Positions 1-13,612 are shown, numbered from the stretch's first letter. The stretch: DNA of 64,000 bases from Oasisia sp. SBJ-2009 (GCA_964017155.1 OZ024866.1:28537105-28601104), one strand, 5' to 3'. Numbers and translations are program-made. The notes: generated by a model not told the origin, from the letters alone.

Positions 1-164
1 GTACTCCATCTGATAGCAAAGCAGCAGCCTTTGTTTACTAGTTCGTTCCGTGATTGTTCGTCTTTAGATACCAATTTCCATTTACTACCATTTTTTATGT
101 AGAGATCCCTCATTCGGTCGTCTTAGCGGGTAAAGTCCCTTTTTGGACGGGCAAACATTTTAGG

Positions 165-690
165 TGGAAAACATGTTTATTTATGTTGTCAATTATGCAT
201 TCACTGGGTGTCATACTCGTTATTATTACGTATTTCTGGACATACACAATTGGACTGGCTTCTATGCATGTGAGTTCGCATGTACGTGTCTACCGGGATA
301 TTTTTTAATTAAAACAAATTGGATCTTGCATGAAAGGCCCGAGTACGAGTATTATGATATTATGTATGAGTAAAAGTAATGAGTATTTTACTTTGAGATT
401 TATAATATTGCGAAAGTATAGTACTTTAGTAAAGCATTGAGAGGTAGAGTAGCCGTACCGAAATGGAAATGTTGGTTCTTTTGTATCGCTATACCGGATC
501 AACGGGACAGCTCGAGGTTCACACATCGCCCCTGGCAGCTCTGGGAGGGTCTACTTTCTTGAATTCGGGCACGTGGTTCAGGCGCGACATTATAAGGAAA
601 TGCTTACTTCATGTTTACACCACAGTGCATTCTCAAACCACATCGGCGGTGCAAAGGTGCAGACTAATTAGTATCAAATACTATTAATGA
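165..690 (+). pseudogene. Degenerate fragment of a transposon-type 'HAFTGCDT' protein
   Basis: Broken reading frames here look like a decayed relative of the element fragment at 36.99-37.85 kb. One frame reads YAFTGCHT around position 200, where the other copy has YHAFTGCDT. Further on, EMLVLLY near 466 corresponds to RLLVLLYD in the other copy, in the same order. The spacing between the two blocks is a little longer and the frame shifts between them. This family of uncharacterised proteins is multicopy in many invertebrate genomes, and I infer a mobile-element origin. No intact ORF remains and the left end may lie outside the window. Confidence 0.3.
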
Positions 691-1570
691 TGTAAATTGT
701 AGCACGACTGCGTGGGTAAGTCTCCCCTATTATCGTTCATTTCAACGCATTATGCTATAACCGCGCACAGGTGCTATTGCAAACCGAAGTGCCATAATTT
801 ACCAGATTAAACTTGCCACAAACGCACTGTATTATTATAGTAATGTCTATCGATAGGGTTGCACTTGAGTCGATGGAATGAAAACCATAAACGCATTTCG
901 CATATAAACGAAACAGGAAAAACGTCGTCATTTTGGCAAGCTGGAGCCGGACTCTAGAAAAATACCAAATTTGACATCGACCAGGTCAAGGAAGCATTCC
1001 GCAACGCCACTGTTTGAAGCTGTACATAGATAAATAGGTTCTATATCCACCATGTTTATAGTCTGTAGCCAGACATTCGTGCATATCGGCACAGCTTGGC
1101 CGTGGTCAACGACAGCAATGTATGCTGAACTATATCGTTGAGGCTTTGGTGAAAACGAAACTAAAACTAGTCTGAAGTGAAAGGCATCAAAAGCAGAAAA
1201 GGCACCCGATTGTTCATCCGGTGATATTTTGACTATGCTGCACCATGGCCCACATTTGTCATAGACGTTCATTAAAATCCACTGCTTTGGGTTTTAACTT
1301 GTGTTGCCGTTGCTCCGCTTAATTATTATTAGGCTTTTAAACCCTGGCTTAGGCTTAGCCTTAGCAGGCTAAGGCTTGGGGTCAATGACTATGTCTCTGG
1401 GCTAACTAAAAAAACTGTCCAATCATACAGTGAATTAGTCTTCCAACCATCACGCGCTCTTGAATCTCAGCTCGCATACGGCGTCATATTCGTAATCTAA
1501 TGTGATATATTATAGGGCCTACATGGCTAAAATAATGTAGTCTAGCTCAGTATCCGTTGAACACTTTTTA
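691..1570. other. No gene recognised
   Basis: AT-rich sequence with one minus-strand ORF of 114 codons (928-1272) that resembles nothing I know. Around 1334-1380 there is a short imperfect palindrome made of GGCTTAG/CTAAGCC repeats. Nothing else stands out. Confidence 0.4.
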
Positions 1571-2340
1571 GTGCCTTGTCTCGCACAGCACAGGCCACAG
1601 CCATTGCCACATGCGTGGCCGCACCGGCGTAGCCGTAGCACATTTTATATATCAATCCACACACCACCGCACAATCGCAATGGCAATGCGAGTCCACGTT
1701 CCGATGACAAATGTGTTCGACGAAACAAACTCGATGATCCTACTCGATTCTCCTTCTCGTTCGGTCAAGGCCGCACAACACTCCGCCTACGAGAAGCCAC
1801 AACGTACGTCAGTCGCGCAGGCAAACAGACAGTGACGCAGACTCGATAAATGCCGTTCGGCGAATTCCGACTGGAAGCTCGTAAAAACTGACGCAGCCGC
1901 CGCGGCTGCGCACACCCACCGCGTGGCCGACAAAAAGCACGTCGCGAAACGGCGCGCGCTGATTGGCCGCGATCTGTGTTAATCGGTGGCGCGCGCACGC
2001 CGCTGGCCGCTCGCGACCTCTGCGCGTCCGATCAGCGACCTTTCCGAACCGAGCCGAGCCGCCGGTGCGCCGAGCGACGAACCCGACCGAACTGGCACGA
2101 CGAACCGGATCGGACGGGTCACAAACTGGGCGCTTCTTGTCGAGAGAAAGTAGGTCGGCCGTGGAACGACTTACGAGAAAAACGAGGAGTGGGCGATCTA
2201 ATTTCGAGAACAGTGTTAGTGGAGCGCGTTATTTTTGTTCGGGACAACTACCGGTGTGTGCAGTAGGTATAAACGTAGTGGGACCTACGTGTCGCCTGTC
2301 TGTGCGCAGACGACACATCTATATGGGACGTTGGTGATAC
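1571..2340. promoter_or_regulatory. CpG-rich island, promoter-like
   Basis: Base composition changes sharply to CpG- and GC-rich sequence, densest at 1860-2200, inside AT-rich surroundings. Open frames exist on both strands but none has a recognisable domain, and open frames are expected in such sequence because it has few stop codons. I read it as a promoter or first-exon region of an unidentified transcript rather than as coding. Confidence 0.35.
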
Positions 2341-4840
2341 GTCAAATGGAAGACGTTGGGAGTTGGCAGTAACAGTTCCATAGTTAGTGCTTGTGTTTCA
2401 TGGGCAGCAGGATTTCGAAATTATCCTGATAAATAATAGCTCTGCTTCCAATGAAACTCGTTTTATGCTGGACTCTAGGCCGGGCATATTTCCCCTGTAA
2501 TTTGTATTCTGAATTAAGCTACTTATTTTTACGCTGTTGGGAGTTGGGACGCAACATTTATGCAGTTTTATCTTTAAATTGTTTGAAGCAAAGTTTATAT
2601 TAAGCTGAGGAAAGTGGTTTTTATGGTATGAGGATTGTTGATTCACTTAAATTGTATATGTATAACCTGTCCTAGGTAGGCGTTCTCTGAGTGCAACTTT
2701 AAAGGCAGGGTGCTTGCTCTTCTGCACTGAATTTTCATCGCATTCCAACGGGTTTGGTATAATACAGTATAATGTGGTATAATGTACAGTGTGTCATAGT
2801 ATTCTCTAATAATTTGTCAGAGGCGTCAAGTGCGTTAAATTCAACCAAATTATTATGAAAAAGTATGAGTTTACTGAGCAACGCAAACAACACTATTCGC
2901 CTGTCGGCAACCGGCTAACTGTCAAGAGTAGACATTCGTGACGTCAGAACTTCTGTAAAAATAGCGCTGTCCATGTAAACAAATGTTGTGTCTTCAACAA
3001 GGGTTTATATAATACACTACCAGTAGAATATTGCAAATTGTAGTCGCAAATGTTTCGTTTTTTATTAACACTTAGATGCATAGATCCTAACAATTACCTT
3101 TTTATTATAGAGAAGACGTGATATTTTGTGGTTGCCTTGGTGTTTATTCGTTATAAGAAGATGGCTTCACATGCATCGTATGATAAATATACCAAAGAAA
3201 ATATAGTTTTATCAATAACAAAATCTGCAGTATATGTTTGCTTACTTTCCGGATGGTCTAAGACTTGGATCTTGCTAGCAGCATTCATAACATTCAAACC
3301 ATTAATTCCAAATATTATTCCACTGGCGCCTGGACGAAACTAATAATGGGTGGACTACGCCGGAGTTTCAGTATAATTCCTCTTTCGAACCACAACAAAT
3401 CCGCCAGATCCGGCGTCTACATATTATATCAGTAAAACGCCATATCTCTAGGGCACAGAGCACTGTTGATTTTCCCATTGGCGGCCATGTTAACGTTTTG
3501 TCAGATTATAAGGAAACTGGACCTGAGAAAAAATCTAAATTTTAACACAATCACTGCAGTCATGTCACTGATATGCTGATCAAATTTCGTCAAAAAAGCA
3601 TATCTCAGGCTCTCTTAAAATGCATGCATGTGTTCTGACCCTCAATATTGACCAAACTGAGCACGCTTTTCTGCATTCGCAGGGTCATGTAAGAAAAAAT
3701 GGCTAAAAATCACTACGCCAACTACACTCTGCCTAACATGCGTCATTGCACTGCAGATATATCATAGCACTTAACCTACTGGTATGCCTGTCCTACGGTA
3801 CTCATTTCACATTAATTTATTTTTTCAAAATCTCAAATGACACAATTATTAAGGTACTACATTCGTATGGGTTACACCAGGAAGTCTAACTGTGCTCTGA
3901 CCCCTCTAGTCAGTAGTCATCAAAGCATTATTTCGTGTCTGCTGCATTCGCTAGGTGGCGTGACTAACTAAACAGTTTCGTCTTGGACTCGGTAGTCGGC
4001 TGGCGGCTGTCACCATTCTACGCTAAAGGAAAACACAATTAAGCTTCTTTCTAAGACCTACTGAATACACGTATCTTATATTGCAGCATGTTGTCGAATT
4101 TGATCGGACCCGTTTAGATATAATTTATCTTTTTCCGATGATATCACCAAAACCCAGATAAATCACAATTTATGTTCTCCTAATAATATTACGATTGCAA
4201 TAAATGCAATTTAGAAATAACTATGATTTGGTTAGAAATATACACACAATTACCAAAAAAAATTCATTAAAAAAATATATATATATACAGTACTGTACAT
4301 CATTGTTTTAAAATTATTCGTTTTAGAATTATTATTTTGTAAAAAGATATAAAAAAAACTAAAAAGGGAATCATTGATTTAGTGTGGGGTTTAAATTGGC
4401 GATTGTACAAGTAAATACACCGAGCGAAAGCGTTTGCCAAATGAGCTAAGGCGACAACTCGGACTCCACTAACATATTTTTTTAAGGTACAACCCCTGTT
4501 TCAAACATCGACAGTGTAGTGGTATTAATGGATAACATAGCGTTCTTCTTCAGAATTTAAATATATATTTGCAATGTATGTTTCTTGATGTGGATTATCT
4601 GTCGTAGGCTGCAGTCGATACCATTCCTTTGAAAACGAGTCGAACTGTCAGTGAAACACATACCTCCGTAAAATCTACGACAAATGTTCAGCAAAGTTCG
4701 ATTCGTGTAGCAGTGTAAGATAAATGCGTGTCCTTTTATGATGAATAGAGTTTGCATTACACCGGATTATGGCACAATAATGCATTCTGATGCTCGTTTT
4801 TTGTTTACCCAAGATCTGTCTATGAAGACATGGTCTGAAA
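2341..4840. other. No gene recognised (2.5 kb, AT-rich)
   Basis: No ORF longer than about 80 codons, no domain and no repeat family that I can define. Short A/T runs occur at 4250-4360. Confidence 0.4.
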
Positions 4841-5132
4841 GCATACATACATAGTATTACATACATACATACGTTCATACATACGTATATACGTATATAC
4901 ATTCATACGTACTTACATACAATGTCATAAATAATACATACATACGTACGTACGTACGTACGTACGTACGTACGTACGTACATACATACATACATACATA
5001 CATACATACATACATACATACATACATGCATGCATACATACATACATACATACATACATACATACATACATACATACATACATACATACATACATACGTA
5101 CACACAAATACATACATAAATACATACATATA
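4841..5132. repeat. (CATA)n / (CGTA)n microsatellite
   Basis: Tetranucleotide array of CATA units with an inner block of about ten CGTA units (4945-4980) and small interruptions. The long MYVC-type reading frames it creates are artefacts of the 4-bp period. Confidence 0.97.
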
Positions 5133-5330
5133 ATAACAATTATTATACCATTTTAGCACATAATTAAATAACAGTATCTAAGTTTAAAATACACACTACA
5201 AATGAAAACATATAATCATAAAAAAATAAACATTTCGTAACAAAATGAAAGTAAACAGTTGCTGTGGGATGGGAGACTGTCTATCAAATTAAATCGCTAT
5301 AATTTGATCCACTAATATAACCCTACAGAC

Positions 5331-5930
5331 CGGATCACATCCGTTCAACGCGTGAATCGTTCAAACGTGGGCCCTATAACAATTCGCCGGAACACGTCTG
5401 TGTATATTTATTATTATTATAACGTGATCCGGTGCGCGTGGCCTAGATCGACGACGCGAGACAGTTACGTTGCGCGTGCGGCGCGCGGCTCGGCTCGGCT
5501 CGGCGCGAGCGCGTAACGTTCGGCGTCACGACGAGACGGGAGCGTGACCCGAGCGAGCGGCGTGCGCCTGGCCGCCTGGCCCCGCACGCCCCCGTCGACC
5601 CAACGCGCCGTCAGCGTGTCCCCGCGATGTCCGTGCGCGCACCCGTGTCCTCGCCTCTCCTGCCGCTACCTCCGCGGTCATGCGAGGTAGTTCCAGGCGG
5701 AAGGGTTCACGCACCGGCCACGCGAGGTCACGCGGCTGGTGTGAGGACAACCCGCGAAGAAATCCGCGCCGTGATAATAATCGCCGTGTCGGTGGTCGGG
5801 CGTGACCGGCCGTATGTGGTCGCCCAGGTGTCTTTTAATGTGCTTAGTTTGATTGTGTTGTCGTGAAAATCGGGCTGTGTGCTTTAATCGTGTGTACTGT
5901 GACGTTGTGTGTATTCAAAATGTATGCGTG
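5331..5930. promoter_or_regulatory. CpG-rich island, promoter-like
   Basis: Very CpG-rich sequence with a GGCTC pentamer repeat near 5487-5505. GC falls again after about 5830. A donor-like CCCAG|GTGTCT sits at about 5825 on the plus strand, so a non-coding first exon is possible. No conserved peptide is seen in any frame. Confidence 0.4.
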
Positions 5931-7660
5931 TGGTCACTGAGCCATGCGATCCATGTCGGCTTATGCATATGGACAGTTCAACACTCAAGTTAAAAACCGT
6001 CCCATTGTATGGGCACAATTATTCATAATTTTTATATTTACATCGGCGGGCGTATTATTGTTGTTATTATTATATGATGTTTTCGATAAGAAAACGACGT
6101 TGTATCTTAATTATCATATATTTTATTTGCGGATCTTACGCTGTGAAAATGGTAAAAACATAAGTAAAATTTTGTTGATAAATTATCAATATTTATGTTA
6201 AACCGGGATTGGCGAGAAACATATTGCACTAATAATAATGACATAATGTAATGGCGACGGTAATCGCCAAATATGATGTGTCTTTACACGTTATAAATGT
6301 AATTATAATACTACCACCGGGTGTTTGGACGTATCAGTTCGTAAATGTTGGCCCACTATCGTTTGGTTTTTCGCTGAATCCGACAACGGAAAGAAACTGA
6401 TTGAAAACGCACTTTTAATAATATCGAGAATATTAAATCAAATCGCTCTTCTTGCGCCAAAACAATTTTGGAAGCGCTGCGAACAAAGTCTTAAAATGAT
6501 GAAAGAGAGCTAAGTTGACAGTGAATAGATGGAACGCTATATCTGGGAGGCAAATATTGAAACGTTTGTTGTTATTGTACTGTTCTTTACGACTGTTCAT
6601 ACTGTGAAGGTATACTAGTCAGGTATGCTATCTGTGTTTAGTTATTTAGTAAACTCGTAAATATTTTTGCAGTTTGAAACATACGACTACGGGAACATGC
6701 TCGAATAGTATGATAATATTATTATTATTAAAGCGAGCTGAATATAAAAATTCTTTGATGTTCTAGCTCACGTTCAATACGGCAGAGTCCATGTTACACT
6801 TCGCAACGCTGGATATTTCGATACCGATGCAACAGCAACTCTTTGTAACATCCCATAACTTTAAATGTTCAGCGAATTTAGGGCGCCAGGTCAGAAAGAA
6901 CACTAGCTGCCACTGTTTCACAAAAATTACGCCTCCGAAATCTCTTGCTTGCGATTCCGCACGAACCCGTGAAGGTTCGTGTGCCACTGACGGCAAAGGC
7001 CCTTTTTAACGAGGCGTACACCATCGCTTCCTTGAAAACATACCGTCGTCTGCAAGTGACAATTGTCGCATTAGAATATTATAAATTGTAATTGATATGA
7101 TAAATTCTGCTTTTCGTAAGATTCCAATATTTCGGAAGAATCTAAATGTAGAATATTTATTAACATAATTTAAAATGACAAAATTATCCATTTGTTGAAA
7201 ATTAACTAATATTAATGCTATTTTAGTCACTGATGACACTCGCTTGATTCCGCCAATCAGAGCGCGGTAAATTAACGTCGCGTAGACCTAGCCGCTATGC
7301 TGCTGTTACAGCCGATTATGCGGCTGGTGCAAATAATATATATTTCCCTATTTTGTGTGCCGTTTATCAATAACACAATGCTGGATTGTTGCACTGTAAT
7401 TAGTACAATGCATTGGTAAGTTATTATAATCAGCATAGATTACTCAGACCAAAGCTTTGTTCAGCTATTGTATAGTCACTCTACGGCCTACACAACTGTG
7501 TCCTCATGACAATTACGCAGACGTTTGGCAAACACTTCATTTAGTTCATGCCCGTTTACTTTAACACGTACGCGTTTGTTTACCATTTCTCGGCTGCACA
7601 ATATTTAATTTAGTTCGAGTGAGCTTTATTTGGAGCTCCTGTTTATTCGGACCGAGTCAA
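5931..7660. other. No gene recognised
   Basis: AT-rich sequence. The small plus-strand ORFs at 5944-6201 and 6325-6513 show no family features and have AT-driven composition. Confidence 0.35.
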
Positions 7661-8060
7661 CCTTGTTTACCAACACTCCGGCGCGCGCGAGACCTTGGAC
7701 GTAACACTAAATCACATTACGAGTGTTTACGAACGATCCAAGTCTGAGACCGGAAGTGCGCTATCATTAGCCTTTCCGCGTGCCCTCGCAAGTGCCTCTT
7801 GTCGGGCGTCGTGGGTGGGCTAGCTCCGGTTGAACCGGAAATAAACTCGCGTGACCCGCACTGACCCGACTGCAAAGAGAGTCAACGAACTCGGCGTAAC
7901 CTCGATAAACCCGGCGCTCGTGTCTCGGTGAGGCCAGCGCAAGTCAACGGTGGTCGTGGAGCGTCAACTACCGTCGCGGGGGACCGTAACGGCGTCACGG
8001 GCACACGAGGGGACGACGCCGGCAGTTCCGTAAACACACAAATAGGCGCGATGTCTTCTA
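7661..8060. promoter_or_regulatory. CpG-rich island
   Basis: A third CpG-rich block, with many CG dinucleotides between 7678 and 8040, and no recognisable peptide in any frame. Confidence 0.3.
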
Positions 8061-8772
8061 GATGGACCAGGCATTAATTGTGGCGTATAATTATTATGAC
8101 AGCCATCGTCCTAGAAGCTGTACAACGACCACGTAAATCTTAAATATTATCTACAAAGGACATCGGCGCTGGTCAATTAACATTTACGAAATCGACTGTT
8201 ATTGTGTGTTATTGTAACGAGTTAAATTATTAAAATTTAAAAGATTTTTTCTAATACGATTTTATATTGTTAATGGTCTATGTTCTTGCGATATCTATGC
8301 GCCGCTGTTATTTCTTTCTTATATTTTAGTCTGTAGTTATTTGCTCAGATTTGCCACAAGAAAATCTGTTGTTTCCTGTTGAATGGTTCAGACTGTCGAA
8401 CTTAATCAAGTCGGCCGAAATTCAAATAAACCTTACAACCGATCGCGTTATGATGTTGGAAAGTATGCTACGCACACACCAACCAACTAACGCCGACTGC
8501 AGTTGGCAGTTGGCGTTATAGATTCGGTTTCCTTGTAATGCGTCGTCGATATGTACACATTATAGCCAGCCCATTGCTTGTTTTGGCGACAAACAATCAT
8601 AGCCAGCACATGCTTGTTCTGCAGTCAGAGTCTGTAATAAATATAAAGTCATTTGTATTGTTCCCGTGTCAATAGACTGCCTTTGTCTAACCAGAGCAGA
8701 AATTGCGTAAACAAAGCGTATGGCGATTTTGTTACAGTACGCTCCTTTATACAAACACGTCGTTAGAAGCAG

Positions 8773-8773
<1 letters not shown>

Positions 8774-8837
<64 letters not shown>

Positions 8838-8887
8838 TATATGTGTGTGTATATATGTGTGTATATATGTGTGTGTATATATATATA

Positions 8888-8951
<64 letters not shown>
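8774..8951. repeat. (TA)n microsatellite with TGTG interruptions
   Basis: Two TA blocks flank a mixed (TATG/TGTG) block at 8840-8890. Confidence 0.97.
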
Positions 8952-8955
<4 letters not shown>

Positions 8956-9880
8956 CTCAATTAGTCAGTCGTGTAGGCCTACATCTGCGTGCCCCGTGGG
9001 TAACTAACAGTGCAGTGAACCCTTTGTACTTTTTGCTAGGGCGACGTGACCTGTTATCGAAGTGTCGTATTTCCGGCGACGTACTGAATCACTTCCCACG
9101 ATTTACGACAGACCGACCAGGACGTAACGTCCCATAACAGATTCAAGAGTAGGGCATAGAACTAGGCCATTGTCTCAACGGGTGTCTTCAAATGGTATCA
9201 ATGTCTGTTAATTGTGTAAATGGGTCAACACGAGGTCAGTGAGGGGCCGCGGGGCCCATCCTGTTTCTCTGCCGGTCAAGAACAGGCCGGAAGGCGTGGG
9301 CTCGTGACGATAAACATGCGCGTACTACCGACCCACAATGTCTTGATAACAAAGGTCCAGGTATTACATCCACACTGTTCGTTAATCTGACTGGCTCATT
9401 AATTCATGTTTGTAATTTGATAGCCGGAAGTGAATGCACGCCCCGTTTCCGGTTGGTTGAACAGTGGTTATTAAAACAATGATGCTAGCTCCTAGGTAAT
9501 TTGACTAATATTAGGTTCTTATGACTACAGCATGTTGAAGATTTACGTGCGTGTGTGCGTGCGTGCGTGCGAGCGTGTGCGGTCACTCCGTCAATATATA
9601 TAAGCGGGATGTAACCTCAGGCCGCGTGCTTACTTATTTTGTCAACGCCAAAACGAAAATAGTTATATTACAAAGATCAGACACAGTCAAGTACAAATTA
9701 ACTAACCCGTTCGTGCACACATTGTGCATACTTGTGCATCAAATGGGAACTGGGCGTAGAGGCAAACAACACGCCGGACTTTAGCAGTTGCGTTGAATTT
9801 TCAGAGAATATATCGATATCGTTCATAGTATCCGTTTAGTGTTGGCCGAAGCAGTCATTTAGACAAAAAATAATATATTT
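8952..9880. other. No gene recognised; possible old R1-related sequence
   Basis: Unique-looking sequence. Around 9165-9210 it shares short words (a TTGTCT and a GTCTTCAAATGGT string) with the R1 copy at 10.2-10.45 kb, which suggests a very diverged copy. A GTGC-rich stretch lies at 9548-9575. Confidence 0.3.
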
Positions 9881-10004
9881 ATACGTACATATAAACATAC
9901 ATACATACGTTTTAATTCTGCTAATTCAGGACCCGGAAATGCTGCAATTTATTTGTTTTTAAATGTTTATATTGTAATCTTATAATAATTATTGTTATTA
10001 ACGT

Positions 10005-10027
10005 ATGTATATATACATATATATATA

Positions 10028-10099
<72 letters not shown>

Positions 10100-10104
10100 T
10101 ATTA

Positions 10105-10180
<76 letters not shown>

Positions 10181-10181
10181 G
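10005..10181. repeat. (TA)n microsatellite
   Basis: About 175 bp of almost pure TA with a few extra A or T bases. It directly abuts the R1 copy that starts at about 10185. Confidence 0.97.
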
Positions 10182-10184
10182 TCT

Positions 10185-10450
10185 CACCTAGGCGTGCCGT
10201 GTGAACTATTTCGCCCCCGTCGTAAGTTTGCGTCACTGTCCATCTTGTTTCTGTGCCACTTACCTCGTCGATTTCCGACATCTAGGTGGACCGCGGCAAT
10301 TGTGTCCCGGAATGGTCGCAGTGGTCAGCAATATCGGCCGAGTTGTAGTAAAACCGGGTTACGACTTGACCATCCTTGTTGTCTTCAAATGGTTTCGTGT
10401 AACGGAGCGTGATCAGTTTCGTTACCTGGAATTTTTTCCAGGCCACAGGT
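10185..10450 (+). repeat. Dispersed repeat R1, copy 1
   Basis: Carries the R1 core: an ATCGGCCGAGTTGTAG block, then TAAAACCGGGTTACGA, then a GTTGTCTT-AAA block. Full borders are uncertain. Related copies lie at 11.04, 11.26, 13.34 and 14.44 kb in the same orientation. Confidence 0.6.
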
Positions 10451-11039
10451 GACAATTATTAGTTGCAGAGGTTCACGGAATCATTCAGATTTGTAAGGAT
10501 CAACACCGACACAGTCGGTGAATCTGCCGAACGTCTAAAAGGGAGATTGTGGTTATCACAGCTGGCCTGTGTAATACTGACAAACGGCTGTTTGTACTCT
10601 GTACAATATAAATATGACGTTTATATAATAAATTATATAAAATAAATAATATGCATCTATCTATATGCCACCTCTTGGACTTGGTAGATACTCTTGGTAG
10701 ATACTCTTTGTAGGTAATCTGGGAAATGCGATGAGAACATCCGTTTGTGCAAAAGCGGCAAAGAAAACCGTTTAACATGCTATTGTTCTGTACATTCTTT
10801 TTTCCAGACATTCTCCTTATATTAGTTTAAAATTATATTGGTAAACATTTTGTACAAAAAAAACTAATTTAGCAAAAAGCGGTAGGCCTGCATATTCAAC
10901 CTGAGGCCGACACATGTCTTCATCAAATAAAACCTCTTTCAGTGTTTTTGGACAAGGTGTCAATTTATTTGGCGTAGAAGTGATTTAGGAATTGCTTGCA
11001 TTTAGTATAGCTTGTCACCTACATAATGTACCTTATAAT

Positions 11040-11250
11040 TGTTATTGCAACATTGGCCAGACATGTCTCCAACATCTGGGCGTTTATGGACGTAAATCGC
11101 CACAGTGGTCCGCGAACTCGGCCCGGTAAACGAGTTGTAACAAAATCAGGTTATACGATCATCGGCGTTGTCTTAAAACTGTACCAAGCGTCTGGAAATA
11201 ATGCCGACGTCATGCAACATTACTCGCATACCGAAACTGCCCACTGACCA
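11040..11250 (+). repeat. Dispersed repeat R1, copy 2
   Basis: GCGAACTCGGCC, then GAGTTGTAACAAAATCAGG, then GTTGTCTTAAAACTG: the same block order and spacing as the other R1 copies. Followed almost at once by copy 3. Confidence 0.6.
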
Positions 11251-11254
11251 TAAA

Positions 11255-11405
11255 CCCCCACGTGTACGAACTCGGCCTAGTTGTAACAAAACCGGGTTAT
11301 TATCGTCGTCTTTGTCTTGAAACGGTTATATCCGTGAGGAATTGGTGCATGCCGGTGTCAGGCGAAATTATCTGCATTATCAAATTATTCGCAATCCGAA
11401 AATAT
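11255..11405 (+). repeat. Dispersed repeat R1, copy 3
   Basis: GAACTCGGCCTAGTTGTAAC, then AAAACCGGGTTAT, then TTTGTCTTGAAACGG. It lies about 150 bp after the same block in copy 2, so these two copies are in near-tandem. Confidence 0.6.
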
Positions 11406-12600
11406 TGCATTGCTTGGTCATTTAACCAAGGAATAAGCTAAGCTATAAGATCCTTGATTTAACTGACATAACATCGAGTAATTCTTATTAATTTTGGTCT
11501 TTAATTGTTTCATAAATTACCTGTTGTCTCAATTATCACACCAGAAAAACAGGCGCTTAATACAAAATTATAAATTATAAAAGGCACTGAGCGTACACAA
11601 TCCGTTAAATTTTAAGTTTAATTAGCCATATCTTATGTTTACAATTTGAAAGTTGCTCAGGCGAATTGTTCAAATTGTGTACCCGATGTGTGAAAAGTCC
11701 GTTAATGGTTCCATGATTGATGGAAGCACACGAAAATGCATGTATGGATGACCAGAAAGTTGATCTGCAGTTCACAACGATTAATCTACTACTGCCATGT
11801 TGTCACTACGACTATTCAGGCTTATAAAGGCAGAATCGAACAACTGCATTTTGCTTTATAATGAGTGCAACATGCGTTATAGAACGGCCAATTAGTGACA
11901 TATTTCGATTGTACAGTGTCTGTTTGCTGGTGTTGGGTAACTATAGGTGTATAAGAAGCAACGAATCATTGGGGGTCATAAAGGCAGAACTAACTTTTTT
12001 TTTGTATCGTTTTTATACAGAATGAAATGCATCTAAAATAATAATAATAATAATGTAACTTGAAAATAATAATTGCACACTAGTTGCTGCAGGTGGAAAA
12101 TATCCAGGTGCACAGTTAGAGTGCACTTTTAAAACAAAATAGATAAAAACTCACTATTTCCAACTTTTCTTTTACAGTTTTGTCTACTTTCGTCACACGC
12201 AGGTCTCTTATTATCGCAATATAATAATTAGTTTTGTATTATTACGCGATTTGTGCATAATTCATATTTTCTGGCGTTTTAAATTATGTCATTCTTATTT
12301 TAACCCAACTCCCAATATTTATATATTATTCGTTTATTCGTTCATTTATTTAACTATCTCTAGTAGTTTATATTATGTTACGCAAATTCATTACGTGTGA
12401 CATAATCTTAGGTATCATTGTTAACTTTATTTTTATTATCATCATGTTTATTCTTTAGTATTTTTTATTTATGTTGTTTGCAAACACAGCCAAAACTAAG
12501 TTTACTTTGGATTTTAGTGTCTAAATATTTTTTTTTATTAATATACTTAGTATTCTCAATAAATACAGTTATACTGCATACATCTACTTTAATGTTGCAG
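11406..12600. other. No gene recognised (AT-rich)
   Basis: AT-rich sequence with a short (AAT)n run near 12036. No domain is seen. Confidence 0.4.
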
Positions 12601-12602
12601 AC

Positions 12603-12925
12603 CTTTGCGCCAGGGGTCGCTTCCGTCGATTGCGTCAGTACAAGCCTACACTAACCCTGGCACATCCCTTTGCAAAATTCCTCTTTTAGCCTCAATCAAT
12701 GAAATCGCTCACGAGGAATGTGGTTGGCCTCCAGTAATGTTGGGTGATTTCAGCCACACGCTGCTTGCGTTACAAGCTATGGTTGGGACGCGAATGGGTC
12801 ATCATTATATTGGGATTCCCACTAGTCGTGTATCCGTCTTCAAATTGGGGCGTGCACTTGCACTGTTCACACGGCTGACGCAGTAACGATTGGTGAATCA
12901 ACTGCTGTAATTTATATACTTATAC
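12603..12925 (+). repeat. Dispersed repeat R2, full-length copy
   Basis: About 320 bp that recurs in inverted orientation at 26195-26515 and as a truncated direct copy at 13613-13785. Shared blocks in order are a CAGGGGTCGCT-type start, GTGATTTCAGCCACA near 12750, GAATGGGTCATCAT near 12795, GGATTCCCAC near 12812 and CTGTTCACACGGCTGACGCA near 12862. The 93-codon ORF across it is not conserved in the other copies, so I treat it as non-coding. The high identity over the whole length of two copies in opposite orientation points to a mobile element, SINE- or MITE-sized. Confidence 0.75.
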
Positions 12926-13334
12926 CAGTTATACGGTTTGCGGAGATGACCCGCCAGGGGTACGGTAGCGCAGCGGGGATGACAATACGTACCTGAACGT
13001 AGTTCGAGGACATTTAGAGATACATAATGTCAGCAACAACAGTTATAACACTTAGATCAAAGTTGGGTTCAGTTAAAATAACAACGCCAGCAAAACAAGT
13101 GTAGAATGCAAAATTGGCCAATTAGGCGCCCGAAAACGTTCGAACACTTTTACAATTTGGTCTACGCAATGATGTAAGTTCACGGCTAAACAATGGCTGT
13201 GTCAGATATTATTGTAAAATATGTAAGAAATTGTTCATTGTAAAATATGTCAGAAATTTCAGATTTGTCTCGCTTACATTTGTCTTACAACATGATCAAA
13301 GATTTATAAACAATTGTGTCCATGGATTTAATCG

Positions 13335-13500
13335 CTAACACCTGTTTCTGCCCCAGCCGGAAGTGACCTCGTGTGGGCGGTCTATGGCAATACTGTCCGT
13401 TATCGGTCCCAAGTCTGCGAACTCGGCCGCGATGTAGTAAAACCAGGCTACGGTTAGCTCCACCGTCTTGAAATTGTAGCAAAGTTCTGGTACGTTATAC
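13335..13500 (+). repeat. Dispersed repeat R1, copy 4
   Basis: CAAGTCTGCGAACTCGGCC, then GATGTAGTAAAACCAGG, then CACCGTCTTGAAA. It shares an upstream TGGGCGGT...ACTGTCC block with copy 5, so the unit extends at least 60 bp upstream of the core. Confidence 0.65.
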
Positions 13501-13612
13501 AGTTCACAAATTAACATTTACTATGTGTATCGTTGGTTGAATTGTAGGACGATTTCTGAGTCAAACGTTAGCTTTGCAAACTGCTTGGAGGTTAGAACGG
13601 TTAGCACATCAG

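Noticed and set aside
4875..5159. Long MYVCMYVC-type reading frames
   Set aside because: Produced by the 4-bp CATA/CGTA period, in which all three frames are open. The same holds for TATG at 15.68-16.0 kb, TA at 8.8 and 10.0 kb, and GT at 63.6 kb.
5526..5866. Arg/Pro/Ala-rich ORFs in the CpG island as genes
   Set aside because: Open frames on both strands are expected in CpG-rich DNA, and no conserved residues are seen.
12605..12886. 93-codon ORF as a protein gene
   Set aside because: It lies wholly within repeat R2, and the frame is not kept in the other two copies.
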